This document shows positions 1 to 7,422 of a DNA stretch of 64,000 nt, in pieces. The DNA is taken from positions 124,001 to 188,000 of the forward strand of contig NZ_JABGCB010000008.1 in NCBI RefSeq assembly GCF_013149295.1, in the 5' to 3' direction. A program made the translations under genes and the position numbers. The notes under the pieces were generated by a model that saw nothing but the letters and a program-made list of their open reading frames with translations, was not told the origin of the DNA and did not search any database. The stretch comes from Novosphingobium sp. SG751A. GTDB taxonomy: Bacteria; Pseudomonadota; Alphaproteobacteria; Sphingomonadales; Sphingomonadaceae. The number at the start of each line of letters is the position of its first letter. Position 1 is the first letter of the stretch.

Positions 1-620
1 TTCACCAGATTTTCCGATAGCGAGCGCGTAAAGGCCGTGATCGCCCCCTTGGTCGCGCTGTAATCCAGCAGGTTCCTGCTGCCTTGATAGCCGGTGACCG
101 AGGTGGTGTTGATAATGGCGGCGCCTTGGCCCAGATGCGGGCGGGCGGCCTGAACCATATAGAACATGGCGAAAATATTGGTCTGAAAGGTGCGCAGCAA
201 CTGATTTTCGGTAATATTGGTGATGTCGGGGTCGGGGTGCTGTTCGCCCGCATTGTTGACCAGAATGTCGATGCGGCCCAGACTGGCGATGATCTGGCGG
301 ACCAGCCCATCGCAGACGGATTTGTCGCCGATATCGGCCCGTATGGCCAGCGCGCGTCGCCCCTCGGCCTCGACGATGCGCTGGGTCTCCGCCGCATCCT
401 CGTCTTCCATCAGATGGATGATGGCGATATCGGCCCCTTCGCGCGCAAAGAGTGCCGCCACCGCTCGCCCGATCCCGCTGTCGCCGCCGGTGATGACCGC
501 GACCTTGCCCTGCAACCGGCCCGAGCCGGGATAGCGCGGCTGCCACTCCGGCTTGGGGTCAAGCTCGTGTTCATTGCCGGGCAGGGCGTCTTCGTGGATC
601 ATGCTCTGGGTTTCAACCAT
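1..620 (-). CDS. SDR family oxidoreductase, general-stress type (3' end beyond window)
   Basis: I translated this gene by hand from ATG 620, which follows a clear ribosome site (GAAAAGGAG). It opens with a 35-40 residue hydrophilic leader rich in His, Glu and Pro, typical of the YhdG/YhxC-like stress SDR group. Then come the Rossmann motif VAVITGGDSGIGRA, the NNAG motif (LVNNAGEQHP) and the catalytic YSATK near residue 190. The last visible codons (SLSENLV) run off the left edge, so about 80 C-terminal residues are missing. The family uses NAD(P)H on small alcohols or aldehydes; the substrate is unknown. It sits at the edge of a run of general-stress genes. Confidence 0.9.
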   Translation of the reverse strand, partial: MVETQSMIHEDALPGNEHELDPKPEWQPRYPGSGRLQGKVAVITGGDSGIGRAVAALFAREGADIAIIHLMEDEDAAETQRIVEAEGRRALAIRADIGDKSVCDGLVRQIIASLGRIDILVNNAGEQHPDPDITNITENQLLRTFQTNIFAMFYMVQAARPHLGQGAAIINTTSVTGYQGSRNLLDYSATKGAITAFTRSLSENLV

Positions 621-699
621 GGTTTTTCTCCTTTTCAAAGGAAATGGGCCGGACCGGACGATGTTCGCCGGTCCGCAGGTCAATTGTCGCGCCCGGGCC

Positions 700-1950
700 T
701 CATCCGGGCGAAAACGGCATGGCCAGCACGGCCAGCGCCATCGCGCCTGTGGTCACCCATCCCGCGATCCGCAGCAGGCGCGGCGCGACAAAGGACCCCA
801 TGATCGCGGGCCGCGAAACGATATGCATCAGCGCGGCCAGTACGGGCACAGCCACGATGCCGTTGATCACCGCGCTCCAGAACAGCGCCTTCATCGCGTT
901 CAGGCCAAGCCAGTCCATAGCCATGCCCAGCACCATGCCCAGCGCGATGATCAGATAGAAGGCGCGGGCGTGTTGCGGCATGTCCTGAAGGCTGGCCTTG
1001 CGTCCGATGGCCTCGCAAATGGCATAGGCCGATGCGCCCGCCAGCACCGGTATCGCCAGCAGCCCTGTGCCGACAATGCCAAGGGCAAAGACCGCAAAGG
1101 CCAGATCCCCCGCCACAGGTTGAAGCGCGCGGGCGGCATCGGCGGCCGAATTGATCTGGGTCTTTCCCGCATCGTGCAACGGCACCGCCGTGCCCAACAT
1201 GATGGCCAGAGCGATGATGTTCGACACCGCCATGCCGCTCCACGTGTCGATCCGGATCCGGGCAAAGGCATCGGCGGCCTGATTGCGCGCGCGGCGAAGG
1301 GGCTTGCGATCCTCGACCTGGCGGATCTCCTCCACCTCCTGCGAAGCCTGCCAGAAAAAGAGATAAGGGCTGATCGTGGTGCCCATAATCGCAACGATGG
1401 CCGTAAGTGCGCCCGGACCGCTGATCTGGGGCACAAGCAGATTATGCAGCGCGGCGCCCCAATCCACCCGCACGATAAAAAGCAACGCCACATAGGCCAG
1501 CAACGTCAGCGTCATCCATTTCAACAGCCGGGCATAACGGTCATAGGGCACGAAAAATTGCAGCACCAGCGAGAGCACCGCAAAGCCGATGGTGAAGGCA
1601 TGGCGGCCCCGACCCGCGATCATGGCCGCCGCTTCGCCCATGGCGGAAAGATCGGCGCCGATGTTGATCGTATTGGCGCAAAACAACAACAGCAGGAGAG
1701 CCGCCATGCCCCATCGGGGCAAAACCGCGCCCAGACTGTGCGAGAGGCCATGCCCCGTGACCCGCCCGACCCGCGCGCAGACCAGTTGGACCGACACCAT
1801 CAGCGGATAGGTGAAGAGCATCGTCCAGAGCAGCGAGGTGCCGAATTGCGCGCCTGCTATGGCATAGGTGGCAATGCCGCTGGGGTCATCGTCGGCGGCC
1901 CCGGTGATCAGCCCCGGACCAAGCCGGTCGGTCAGCTTCATCTTACTCAT
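700..1950 (-). CDS. NRAMP-family divalent metal transporter (Mn/Fe type)
   Basis: A 416-residue polytopic membrane protein. TM1 carries the metal-site motif in the form DDDPSGIATY instead of the classical DPGN; this variant defines a bacterial NRAMP-related clade. About 11 hydrophobic segments follow, including ANTINIGADLSAMGEA (TM3) and a TM6 region with GTTISPYLFFWQ. It probably imports Mn2+, Fe2+ or a similar ion into the cytoplasm, but the altered motif leaves selectivity open. I chose ATG 1950; the frame stays open to a TTG at 1995, and neither start has a good ribosome site. A stress-type promoter (2046-2071) and a hairpin lie upstream. Confidence 0.85.
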   Translation of the reverse strand: MSKMKLTDRLGPGLITGAADDDPSGIATYAIAGAQFGTSLLWTMLFTYPLMVSVQLVCARVGRVTGHGLSHSLGAVLPRWGMAALLLLLFCANTINIGADLSAMGEAAAMIAGRGRHAFTIGFAVLSLVLQFFVPYDRYARLLKWMTLTLLAYVALLFIVRVDWGAALHNLLVPQISGPGALTAIVAIMGTTISPYLFFWQASQEVEEIRQVEDRKPLRRARNQAADAFARIRIDTWSGMAVSNIIALAIMLGTAVPLHDAGKTQINSAADAARALQPVAGDLAFAVFALGIVGTGLLAIPVLAGASAYAICEAIGRKASLQDMPQHARAFYLIIALGMVLGMAMDWLGLNAMKALFWSAVINGIVAVPVLAALMHIVSRPAIMGSFVAPRLLRIAGWVTTGAMALAVLAMPFSPG

Positions 1951-2009
1951 GGCCGATTGCTGATCGCGTTTGCGGCATCTGTATTCTCGGCTCAAACGGT
2001 GGATGCGAA

Positions 2010-2041
2010 GAAGGAAGCGGCTGCTAAAGCGCGCTTCCTTC
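2010..2041 (-). other. leader hairpin of the NRAMP gene
   Basis: GAAGGAAGCG (2010-2019) and CGCTTCCTTC (2032-2041) form a perfect 10-bp inverted repeat with a 12-nt loop. It would lie at the very 5' end of the transcript made from the promoter at 2046-2071, about 60 nt ahead of ATG 1950. It could be an attenuator or a stability element. I could not match it to the yybP-ykoY manganese riboswitch. Confidence 0.45.
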
Positions 2042-2045
2042 CTTT

Positions 2046-2071
2046 AACGGCTCCTGTCCGTCATGCGTTCC
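2046..2071 (-). promoter_or_regulatory. EcfG-type general stress promoter (NRAMP gene)
   Basis: On the minus strand the sequence reads GGAAC, 17 nt, CGTT, which is exactly the published -35/-10 pattern for alphaproteobacterial EcfG sigma factors (GGAAC-N16/17-CGTT). It faces the NRAMP-like gene with a leader of about 90 nt. Confidence 0.65.
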
Positions 2072-2112
2072 ATGCCGGGTCGGCCAGATGTGGTGCCATC
2101 TCTCGATGGGCA

Positions 2113-2478
2113 TCAGGCATAGGTCAGCCCGTAATGCGAATAGATCCGCCAGTTATAGTCGTTGTCATACGTGGGCGTGTCGGCATCGCTGTAATGGGGG
2201 GCGTTTTCCAGCTGTTCCGGGTTGATGTTGACGACATAGCCGCCCTGCGCCGGATCATAGGTCAGGATCTGCCAGGGCAGGGGGTAATAGTCGCTGCCCA
2301 GACCCAGCAATCCGCCAAATTGGAGCACCGCATACTGGGCCTTGCCGGTGCGCTTGTTGACCATGAACCGGCTGATCGTACCCAGCCGTTCGCCTTGCAG
2401 ATTATAGACGACGGTGCCTTCGACCCGGTCGGAGGAAATCAGGTCGTGCGTTTCGTAAGTGTCCGTGGTTTCGGGCAT
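2113..2478 (-). CDS. PRC-barrel domain protein
   Basis: A 121-residue soluble protein with one PRC-barrel fold: ISSDRVEGTVVYNLQGERLG at residues 14-33, then the strand IDD-equivalent ISRFMVNKRTGKAQYAVL and the LPWQILTYD strand. PRC-barrel proteins of this size are common, poorly characterised stress or surface-binding proteins in Alphaproteobacteria. ATG 2478 has an AGGAG-type site just upstream. The acidic/tyrosine tail (DNDYNWRIYSHYG) is typical of sphingomonad members. A stress-sigma promoter lies 66 bp upstream, so induction in the general stress response is likely. Confidence 0.9.
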   Translation of the reverse strand: MPETTDTYETHDLISSDRVEGTVVYNLQGERLGTISRFMVNKRTGKAQYAVLQFGGLLGLGSDYYPLPWQILTYDPAQGGYVVNINPEQLENAPHYSDADTPTYDNDYNWRIYSHYGLTYA

Positions 2479-2543
2479 GATGAATCTCCTGAAGGGTATG
2501 AAACATGCCGGCGCGTCGGTGTGCCGCGGCCTGACATGAACCG

Positions 2544-2568
2544 AACAGGGCGGAGCCGACCTTGTTCC
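2544..2568 (-). promoter_or_regulatory. EcfG-type general stress promoter (PRC-barrel gene)
   Basis: The minus strand reads GGAAC, then AAGGTCGGCTCCGCCC (16 nt), then TGTT. This fits GGAAC-N16/17-NGTT. The predicted start is about 60 nt ahead of ATG 2478. Confidence 0.65.
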
Positions 2569-2716
2569 ACCCCGCGGTGCACTTCATCCTAATCCACGTT
2601 AGCACATGGACATGGATCATCTCGGCTCGCCGGGCGTTAACCGCAGCAGGAGATGGCCCCGGACAGGGCCGGGATAAGGGGATGACCGGAGCTATGGCGC
2701 GACAGGAGAACGGATC

Positions 2717-3901
2717 ATGCGTGCGCTGACCTGGCATGGCAAACATGATGTCCGCGTCGATACGGTGGACGATCCCGGTATCGTCAATCCGCGCGATGCC
2801 ATCGTGCGGGTCACGTCTAGCGCGATCTGCGGGTCCGATCTGCATATTTATGACGGTTTGATCCCCGCCATGAGCGCCGGAGATATTCTGGGCCAGGAAT
2901 TCATGGGCGAAGTGGTCGAGATCGGCGCCGCCTCGACCCTGCGTCGGGGGCAGCGGGTGGTTGTGCCCTCCACGATTGCCTGCGGGGGATGCTATCATTG
3001 CGCCAAGCAGCAATATTCAGCCTGCGACAACGGTAATCCACCTGAAAATCAGGATCTTGCCAGCCTGCATTATGGGCTTCCCTCTGCAGCCAGATTTGGT
3101 TGCGGACGGATGGCGGGCGGCTATTCGGGCGGACAGGCGGAGTTCGTGCGCGTGCCTTTTTCCGATACCGGTCCGCTTGTCGTGCCCGACGGCGTGGCTG
3201 ATGACAGGTTGCTGCTGCTCGCTGACACCTTGCCCGCCGGATGGCAGGCCGCCCAGAACGCGGACATCGAAGCGGGTGATACGGTGGCGGTTTGGGGCTG
3301 TGGCCCGGTCGGGCTTTGCGCTGTGCAGGCATCCCGCATTCTGGGTGCCGAGCGGGTGATTGCCATTGACCATTACACCCACCGTTTGGAACAGGCTCGT
3401 GCGTTGGGGGCCGAGGCAGTCAATTTCAGCCATACCTATGTCCACGAAGCGCTGATTGACATGACGGGCGGCGTTGGTCCGGACGCCTGCATCGACGCGG
3501 TGGGCATGGACGCGCATGGCACATTTTTCGAGATGATCGCCGATCCGGTCAACAGTTCGATTTCCCCGACCATGAAGCCGTCGCACGTCATTTATCAGGC
3601 GATCATGGCATGCCGCAAGGGTGGGCGAATTTCCATGTCAGGATGCTATGGAGGCATGATCGATAGCTTCCCGCTTGGGGCGCTGATGCGCAAGGGTCTG
3701 ATGCTGCGCAGCGGTCAGGCCGACGTGCAGCGCCATATGCCTCAATTGCTGAGGCTGGTTCTCGATGAGGCAATCGACGGCGCTTTTCTGATCAGCCACC
3801 GGCATGATCTTGAGCAGGCCGCCGATGCCTATCTTCAGTTTCACTATGCACGCAATGAAGTGACCAAAGTGGTGCTGACCACCGGAGTTTATCGGCTGTG
3901 A
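2717..3901 (+). CDS. zinc-dependent alcohol dehydrogenase, formaldehyde-dehydrogenase-like
   Basis: A 394-residue medium-chain dehydrogenase. The catalytic zinc motif CGSDLHIYDG is near residue 38, followed by GQEFMGEVV. A structural-zinc loop has Cys at CGGCYHCAKQQYSAC. The NAD site is WGCGPVGLCAVQASRILGA near 195. Length and the long insert after the zinc loop match the glutathione-independent formaldehyde dehydrogenase subgroup of class III-like ADHs. It probably oxidises small aldehydes or alcohols with NAD. ATG 2717 follows GACAGGAGAACGGATC, a good ribosome site. It is a single gene between the PRC-barrel gene (divergent) and the DUF4142 lipoprotein. Confidence 0.88.
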   Translation: MRALTWHGKHDVRVDTVDDPGIVNPRDAIVRVTSSAICGSDLHIYDGLIPAMSAGDILGQEFMGEVVEIGAASTLRRGQRVVVPSTIACGGCYHCAKQQYSACDNGNPPENQDLASLHYGLPSAARFGCGRMAGGYSGGQAEFVRVPFSDTGPLVVPDGVADDRLLLLADTLPAGWQAAQNADIEAGDTVAVWGCGPVGLCAVQASRILGAERVIAIDHYTHRLEQARALGAEAVNFSHTYVHEALIDMTGGVGPDACIDAVGMDAHGTFFEMIADPVNSSISPTMKPSHVIYQAIMACRKGGRISMSGCYGGMIDSFPLGALMRKGLMLRSGQADVQRHMPQLLRLVLDEAIDGAFLISHRHDLEQAADAYLQFHYARNEVTKVVLTTGVYRL

Positions 3902-4008
3902 TCACCGCAAGGCGCGGCAGGATCGCGCTTTTCGATTTCGGCGGCAGAACATTGCATCTCCGCCGGGCGTGAAATGCCGGAGGCTCTCTGTCGGAAAGGA
4001 GACAATCC

Positions 4009-4602
4009 ATGAAGTACAGTCTTTTGATTATCGCCCCCGTCCTGATGCTGGCGGCATGTGACAAGAAGCCGGAGAATGGCCCTCAAAATGGCAATGCGAC
4101 CGAAGGCGCGGCGGCAACCGACAGCGGTCCCGATGGCACCCTGCCGCATCTGACGCTTCAGACTACAGATGCGCGCACCTATCTCGACAAGGCCGCCGCC
4201 GGGGACAGTTTCGAGATTGAATCCTCACGGGCCTTGCTCAAAACCAGCAAAAATCCGGCCGTACGCAACTTCGCCAGCATGATGATTTCGGCCCATCAGG
4301 AATCGAGCCGCAAATTGCGCCGCGCCGCTGAAAAGCTCAAACTGGCCGCCGGTGCCACCAGCCTGAGCCAGGATCAGCAGCAGAAACTGGACGTGATCAA
4401 GTCCGCTGGCGCCGCTGATGTGGATCAGCTCTACCTCACCAGCCAGCGCAGCGCGCATAATGACGCGCTCGATCTCCACCGGCATTATGCGTCCGATGGC
4501 GATACGCCTGCGCTGAAGGAGGCCGCAGGCGCGATTGCGCCGGTGGTGCAAAAACATCTGGATGAGCTGGATAAGCTGACCAAACAACAGGACAGCGCCT
4601 GA
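4009..4602 (+). CDS. DUF4142 lipoprotein
   Basis: A 197-residue protein with a lipoprotein signal: hydrophobic LLIIAPVLMLAAC, with Cys 17 as the predicted lipidation site. After a Gly/Asn-rich linker comes a helical DUF4142 domain (about residues 55-190, from DARTYLDKAAAGDSFEIESS to HLDELDKL), which adopts a ferritin-like bundle in this family. The residues needed for a di-iron site are not obvious. It probably sits in the periplasm on a membrane. ATG 4009 follows GGAAAGGAGACAATCC. It is the first gene of a four-gene run, with ATGA overlap to the SRPBCC gene. Confidence 0.88.
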   Translation: MKYSLLIIAPVLMLAACDKKPENGPQNGNATEGAAATDSGPDGTLPHLTLQTTDARTYLDKAAAGDSFEIESSRALLKTSKNPAVRNFASMMISAHQESSRKLRRAAEKLKLAAGATSLSQDQQQKLDVIKSAGAADVDQLYLTSQRSAHNDALDLHRHYASDGDTPALKEAAGAIAPVVQKHLDELDKLTKQQDSA

Positions 4603-5162
4603 TGAGCGCGTCTGAAAAAGACGATGCGCCCGTCACCTCTTCGCGCGATATCGAACCGGACCGCGAACTGTTCGCCGAAACCGTCACCATTGCCCGCTCT
4701 CGGGGAGAGCTTTACGCGTTCTGGCGGGATTTGACCAATGTGGCGCCTATCGTGGGTCCGATCGTCTCGATCGTCCCGCTGGATGGAGATCATGCGCGCT
4801 GGACCATCGAGGGACCGGCAGGCCTCCGCGCCAGCTGGATCTCGGTTATCAGCGAAGACCGGCCGGGCAACACTATCTTTTGGCAGGCGATGCCGGGCGG
4901 GGATGTTGAAAACGGTGGCAGGATCGATTTCGTCGACGCCGGCGCGCGCGGCACGATCCTGCGCATGACCATGGCTTTTGAATTGTCGGCCAAAACGGGC
5001 GGACGCGTCGCGATATTGCATCCCGGCCCGCTGGTCCGTTCGCATGTGCGCCGCATCCTGCGCAGTTTCAAACAGATGATGGAGGCACGCGAAATCGCAA
5101 CGGCCGCGCGCCATCGCCGCTTGTTGAACGAGCTTCCGCAACAGAGCGGGGGCCAATGGTGA
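4602..5162 (+). CDS. SRPBCC (START-like) family protein
   Basis: A 186-residue protein of the polyketide-cyclase/YndB START-like group. The fold begins at ELFAETVTIARSRGELYAFWRDL, continues with VPLDGDHARWTIEGPAG and ends in a long C-terminal helix (VRRILRSFKQMMEAREI). The family binds hydrophobic ligands; none can be named. Its ATG overlaps the stop of the DUF4142 gene (ATGA), so the two are probably translationally coupled. The C-terminus (about 25 residues, Arg/Gln-rich) extends past the domain. Sphingomonads often carry this protein next to stress genes as here. Confidence 0.85.
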   Translation: MSASEKDDAPVTSSRDIEPDRELFAETVTIARSRGELYAFWRDLTNVAPIVGPIVSIVPLDGDHARWTIEGPAGLRASWISVISEDRPGNTIFWQAMPGGDVENGGRIDFVDAGARGTILRMTMAFELSAKTGGRVAILHPGPLVRSHVRRILRSFKQMMEAREIATAARHRRLLNELPQQSGGQW

Positions 5163-5173
5163 AGGACAGGAAT

Positions 5174-5548
5174 ATGACCGATTTGAGCGCAATCAGGGAA
5201 CATATGGACATTGTCGGCGCCGATGACGTGCATCTGGGCACGGTGGACAGGGTCGAAGGCAACCGGATCAAGATGACGCTGTCCGACAGCGGATCGCATG
5301 CCGGCCGGCAAGGCGCATCGTCAGCGCAAGGTTCCGGAGGCCACCACCATTATATCTCGGTCGGGCTGGTCGCGGCGGTGGAAACGGACCGTGTGCGGCT
5401 TTCAGCCAATGCGGCCAACGCGGCTCTGCTGGAAGAAGAGGAAGGCGGAGAGGCGCTGGCCGACAGCAACCGAACGGCAGCGGCCGACGATGAAGCCGAC
5501 CTTGACTCTTCTAAGCTCGCCTCCGACCGGAGCAGGGGGGACGCCTGA
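5174..5548 (+). CDS. DUF2171 domain protein
   Basis: A 124-residue protein. The DUF2171 core is IREHMDIVGADDVHLGTVD, then GNRIKMTLSDSG and the His-rich GGHHHYISVGLVAAV; the tail after residue 85 is acidic and disordered. DUF2171 proteins are small cytoplasmic proteins of unknown activity with a PRC-barrel-like appearance. I chose ATG 5174 because GAAGGACAGG lies just upstream; an in-frame ATG at 5156, overlapping the previous stop, would add six residues. It lies two bases upstream of the Crp/Fnr gene and is surely cotranscribed with it. Confidence 0.85.
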   Translation: MTDLSAIREHMDIVGADDVHLGTVDRVEGNRIKMTLSDSGSHAGRQGASSAQGSGGHHHYISVGLVAAVETDRVRLSANAANAALLEEEEGGEALADSNRTAAADDEADLDSSKLASDRSRGDA

Positions 5549-5550
5549 GG

Positions 5551-6318
5551 ATGGATCAGCCGGAAGATGGACGACCAAACACACGGCGAGCTTCGGGATA
5601 CGTCCCGGGGCCGTCTTTTTCGCGCAAACTGGCTCATTATGCCAATTTGACCATGCGCGATGAACAACTGCTGGACTTTCTGCTCGACGGACAGATGCTG
5701 TATGTCGGGGCAGGACAGGACATGATCCGCGAGGGGGTTCGCCCGGTCTTTGTCAAGATTGTCATGGAGGGCTGGGCCGCCCGTTACAAGATGCTGGAAA
5801 ACGGTCGACGCCAGATCGTGGGCTTCCTTCTGCCGGGGGATCTGTGCATCCCTCAAGCGATCATGACGATGCCGCTGGATCATTCGATAGGGGCCATCAA
5901 CGATCTGCATTGCGCGATGGTTCAACCCGGTCAACTCGATGCGGTCGAGCAGGAATCGATCGGCATCCGCCGCGCGCTGGCGATGGATGCCCAGATCTCG
6001 CTGGCCATTCAGCGCGAATGGACGGTCAATTTGGGCGCGCGTGCCGCGCCCGAGCGCATCGGTTGCCTGATATGTGAATTGTATCTGCGGCTAAAGGCTG
6101 TGGGTATGACGCAGGGGACCGGCTATTTCTGTCCCCTGACACAGATCGAACTGGCCGAAGCGGCGGGCGTCAGCGCGGTGCATGTCAATCGCGTCATTAA
6201 GCAGATGCGCCGGGAAGATCTGATCCGGTGGCGCGACCAGTTCATCGAAATCCCCGATCCGTTCCGGCTGGCGCGGGCATGCGGGTTTCGACCAAACTAT
6301 TTGCAAATGTCGTTTTGA
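5551..6318 (+). CDS. Crp/Fnr-family transcriptional regulator
   Basis: A 255-residue regulator. The N-terminal cyclic-nucleotide-binding-like barrel spans roughly residues 35-145 (LLDGQMLYVGAGQDMIREG, then LENGRRQIVGFLLPGDLC). The long dimer helix includes REWTVNLGARAAPERIGCL, and the winged helix has LTQIELAEAAGVSAVHVNRV as its recognition helix. There is no FNR-type N-terminal Cys cluster and the cAMP-contact RxxS is not evident, so the signal is unknown. The start is two bases after the DUF2171 stop. It converges on a second Crp/Fnr gene 23 bp downstream. Confidence 0.9.
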   Translation: MDQPEDGRPNTRRASGYVPGPSFSRKLAHYANLTMRDEQLLDFLLDGQMLYVGAGQDMIREGVRPVFVKIVMEGWAARYKMLENGRRQIVGFLLPGDLCIPQAIMTMPLDHSIGAINDLHCAMVQPGQLDAVEQESIGIRRALAMDAQISLAIQREWTVNLGARAAPERIGCLICELYLRLKAVGMTQGTGYFCPLTQIELAEAAGVSAVHVNRVIKQMRREDLIRWRDQFIEIPDPFRLARACGFRPNYLQMSF

Positions 6319-6341
6319 GCCCACCCGCGCGCCGCTGCGGC

Positions 6342-6980
6342 TCAGGCATGGGCAGGACCGCCCAGTCGCCGCAACTCGGCCGGATTAAGCAGGGCAAGCC
6401 GGCCTGCCTCCAGCGATATCACTCCTTCGCTGCGCAGCATCTGGAGCACGCGATTGACGTGTACCGAGGAAATTCCGACAATATCGGCCAGATCATATTG
6501 TGTAAGCGGCATCGGGCAGTGATCCGACACGACCTTGCCAGTAGGGCGCAGCCGCTCAACAAGATCATGCAGCAAGGCACAGATCCGCTCGGTGGCGCTC
6601 ATCCGGCCCAGGTTGACGATCCATTTCTCGTGACTTTTCAAAGTGTGCATGATCGAGCCGAGCATGCTTTTCATGCCGTCGAATTCGCCGCCGCCGTGCG
6701 CGCGGATGTCTCGAAACGGAATTTCCGTCACGAACATATCGGTCAAAGCCACCACCGGCCAGTTGGCATGGCCTGTCAGCACCCATTGCGCCTCGCAATA
6801 ATCGCCGGGCAGAAACAGGGCGATGATCTGTCGCCGTCCATCGGGCAGCAAGCGATACTGACATGCCCAGCCTTCCTCTACTCGAAAAATCCGGTCGGTG
6901 TTTTCATGGCGACGCGCCAGATGCTTGTGACGGCGGATCTCATTCCGCGTGGCCGTCGTTTCCAGTCTTGCTGCGGTCAT
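6342..6980 (-). CDS. Crp/Fnr-family transcriptional regulator, shortened N-terminus
   Basis: Counted from ATG 6980, which has GGGAG seven bases upstream, this is a 212-residue regulator. The barrel contains EEGWACQYRLLPDGRRQIIA and LFLPGDYCEAQW; the helix has HEKWIVNLGRMSATERICAL; the helix-turn-helix is LTQYDLADIVGISSVHVNRV. The first strands of the sensor barrel seem shorter than in the neighbouring paralogue at 5551, so the gene may be N-terminally reduced or may begin at ATG 7004 (frame open to 7079). The recognition helices of the two regulators are very alike (VHVNRV), which suggests related target sites. Confidence 0.88.
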   Translation of the reverse strand: MTAARLETTATRNEIRRHKHLARRHENTDRIFRVEEGWACQYRLLPDGRRQIIALFLPGDYCEAQWVLTGHANWPVVALTDMFVTEIPFRDIRAHGGGEFDGMKSMLGSIMHTLKSHEKWIVNLGRMSATERICALLHDLVERLRPTGKVVSDHCPMPLTQYDLADIVGISSVHVNRVLQMLRSEGVISLEAGRLALLNPAELRRLGGPAHA

Positions 6981-7422
6981 TGGGACACTCCCGTACCTGA
7001 TCATATTGCCCCGGCGAACGGGGCCCCCGTCTGGGGATACTGGCGTTGAACATGTCGGCGGAGAAAGGATGCCGCTCAACAGTCTGAGGGGCGATGATGG
7101 GTTGGTGACGCGCCAAAAGCATTGCGCTCGCCTGCGAAGAATGCGGTCCTCCGCCTTGCGCGCCTTTCATCATGCACCTCTCATCATGCATTGTGGACCC
7201 GAAGTCCGCCATGCGGATTCACATATGTTAAGAGCCCACCGTGGGGACGTTCAGCCGTGCAGAAATGCCGGTACGTTGATCCGGGCCTGGTTCGGGCCGG
7301 ATCATGCTAACCTGTGCAAGTGTTGCGGATCGTTCATCCCGGTCGGCCGTTCTCCCCGATACCGGCAGCGCGAAACAGCCTGCCGGTCCCGGATCTTCCG
7401 GATCCAAGAAGAGGAGAGCCTG
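6981..7422. other. intergenic stretch, no gene seen
   Basis: About 440 bp between divergent genes. No frame gives a recognisable protein or remnant. It presumably holds the promoters of the Crp/Fnr gene and the hemerythrin gene. I found no GGAAC-N16/17-NGTT pattern here. Confidence 0.4.

Noticed and set aside
553..2592. A 679-codon plus-strand frame
   Set aside because: Antisense to the NRAMP-like and PRC-barrel genes; His/Arg-rich composition typical of shadow frames.
6949..7422. N-terminal extension of the hemerythrin frame
   Set aside because: No ribosome site or conserved sequence before ATG 7423, which has a strong AAGAGGAGAG site.
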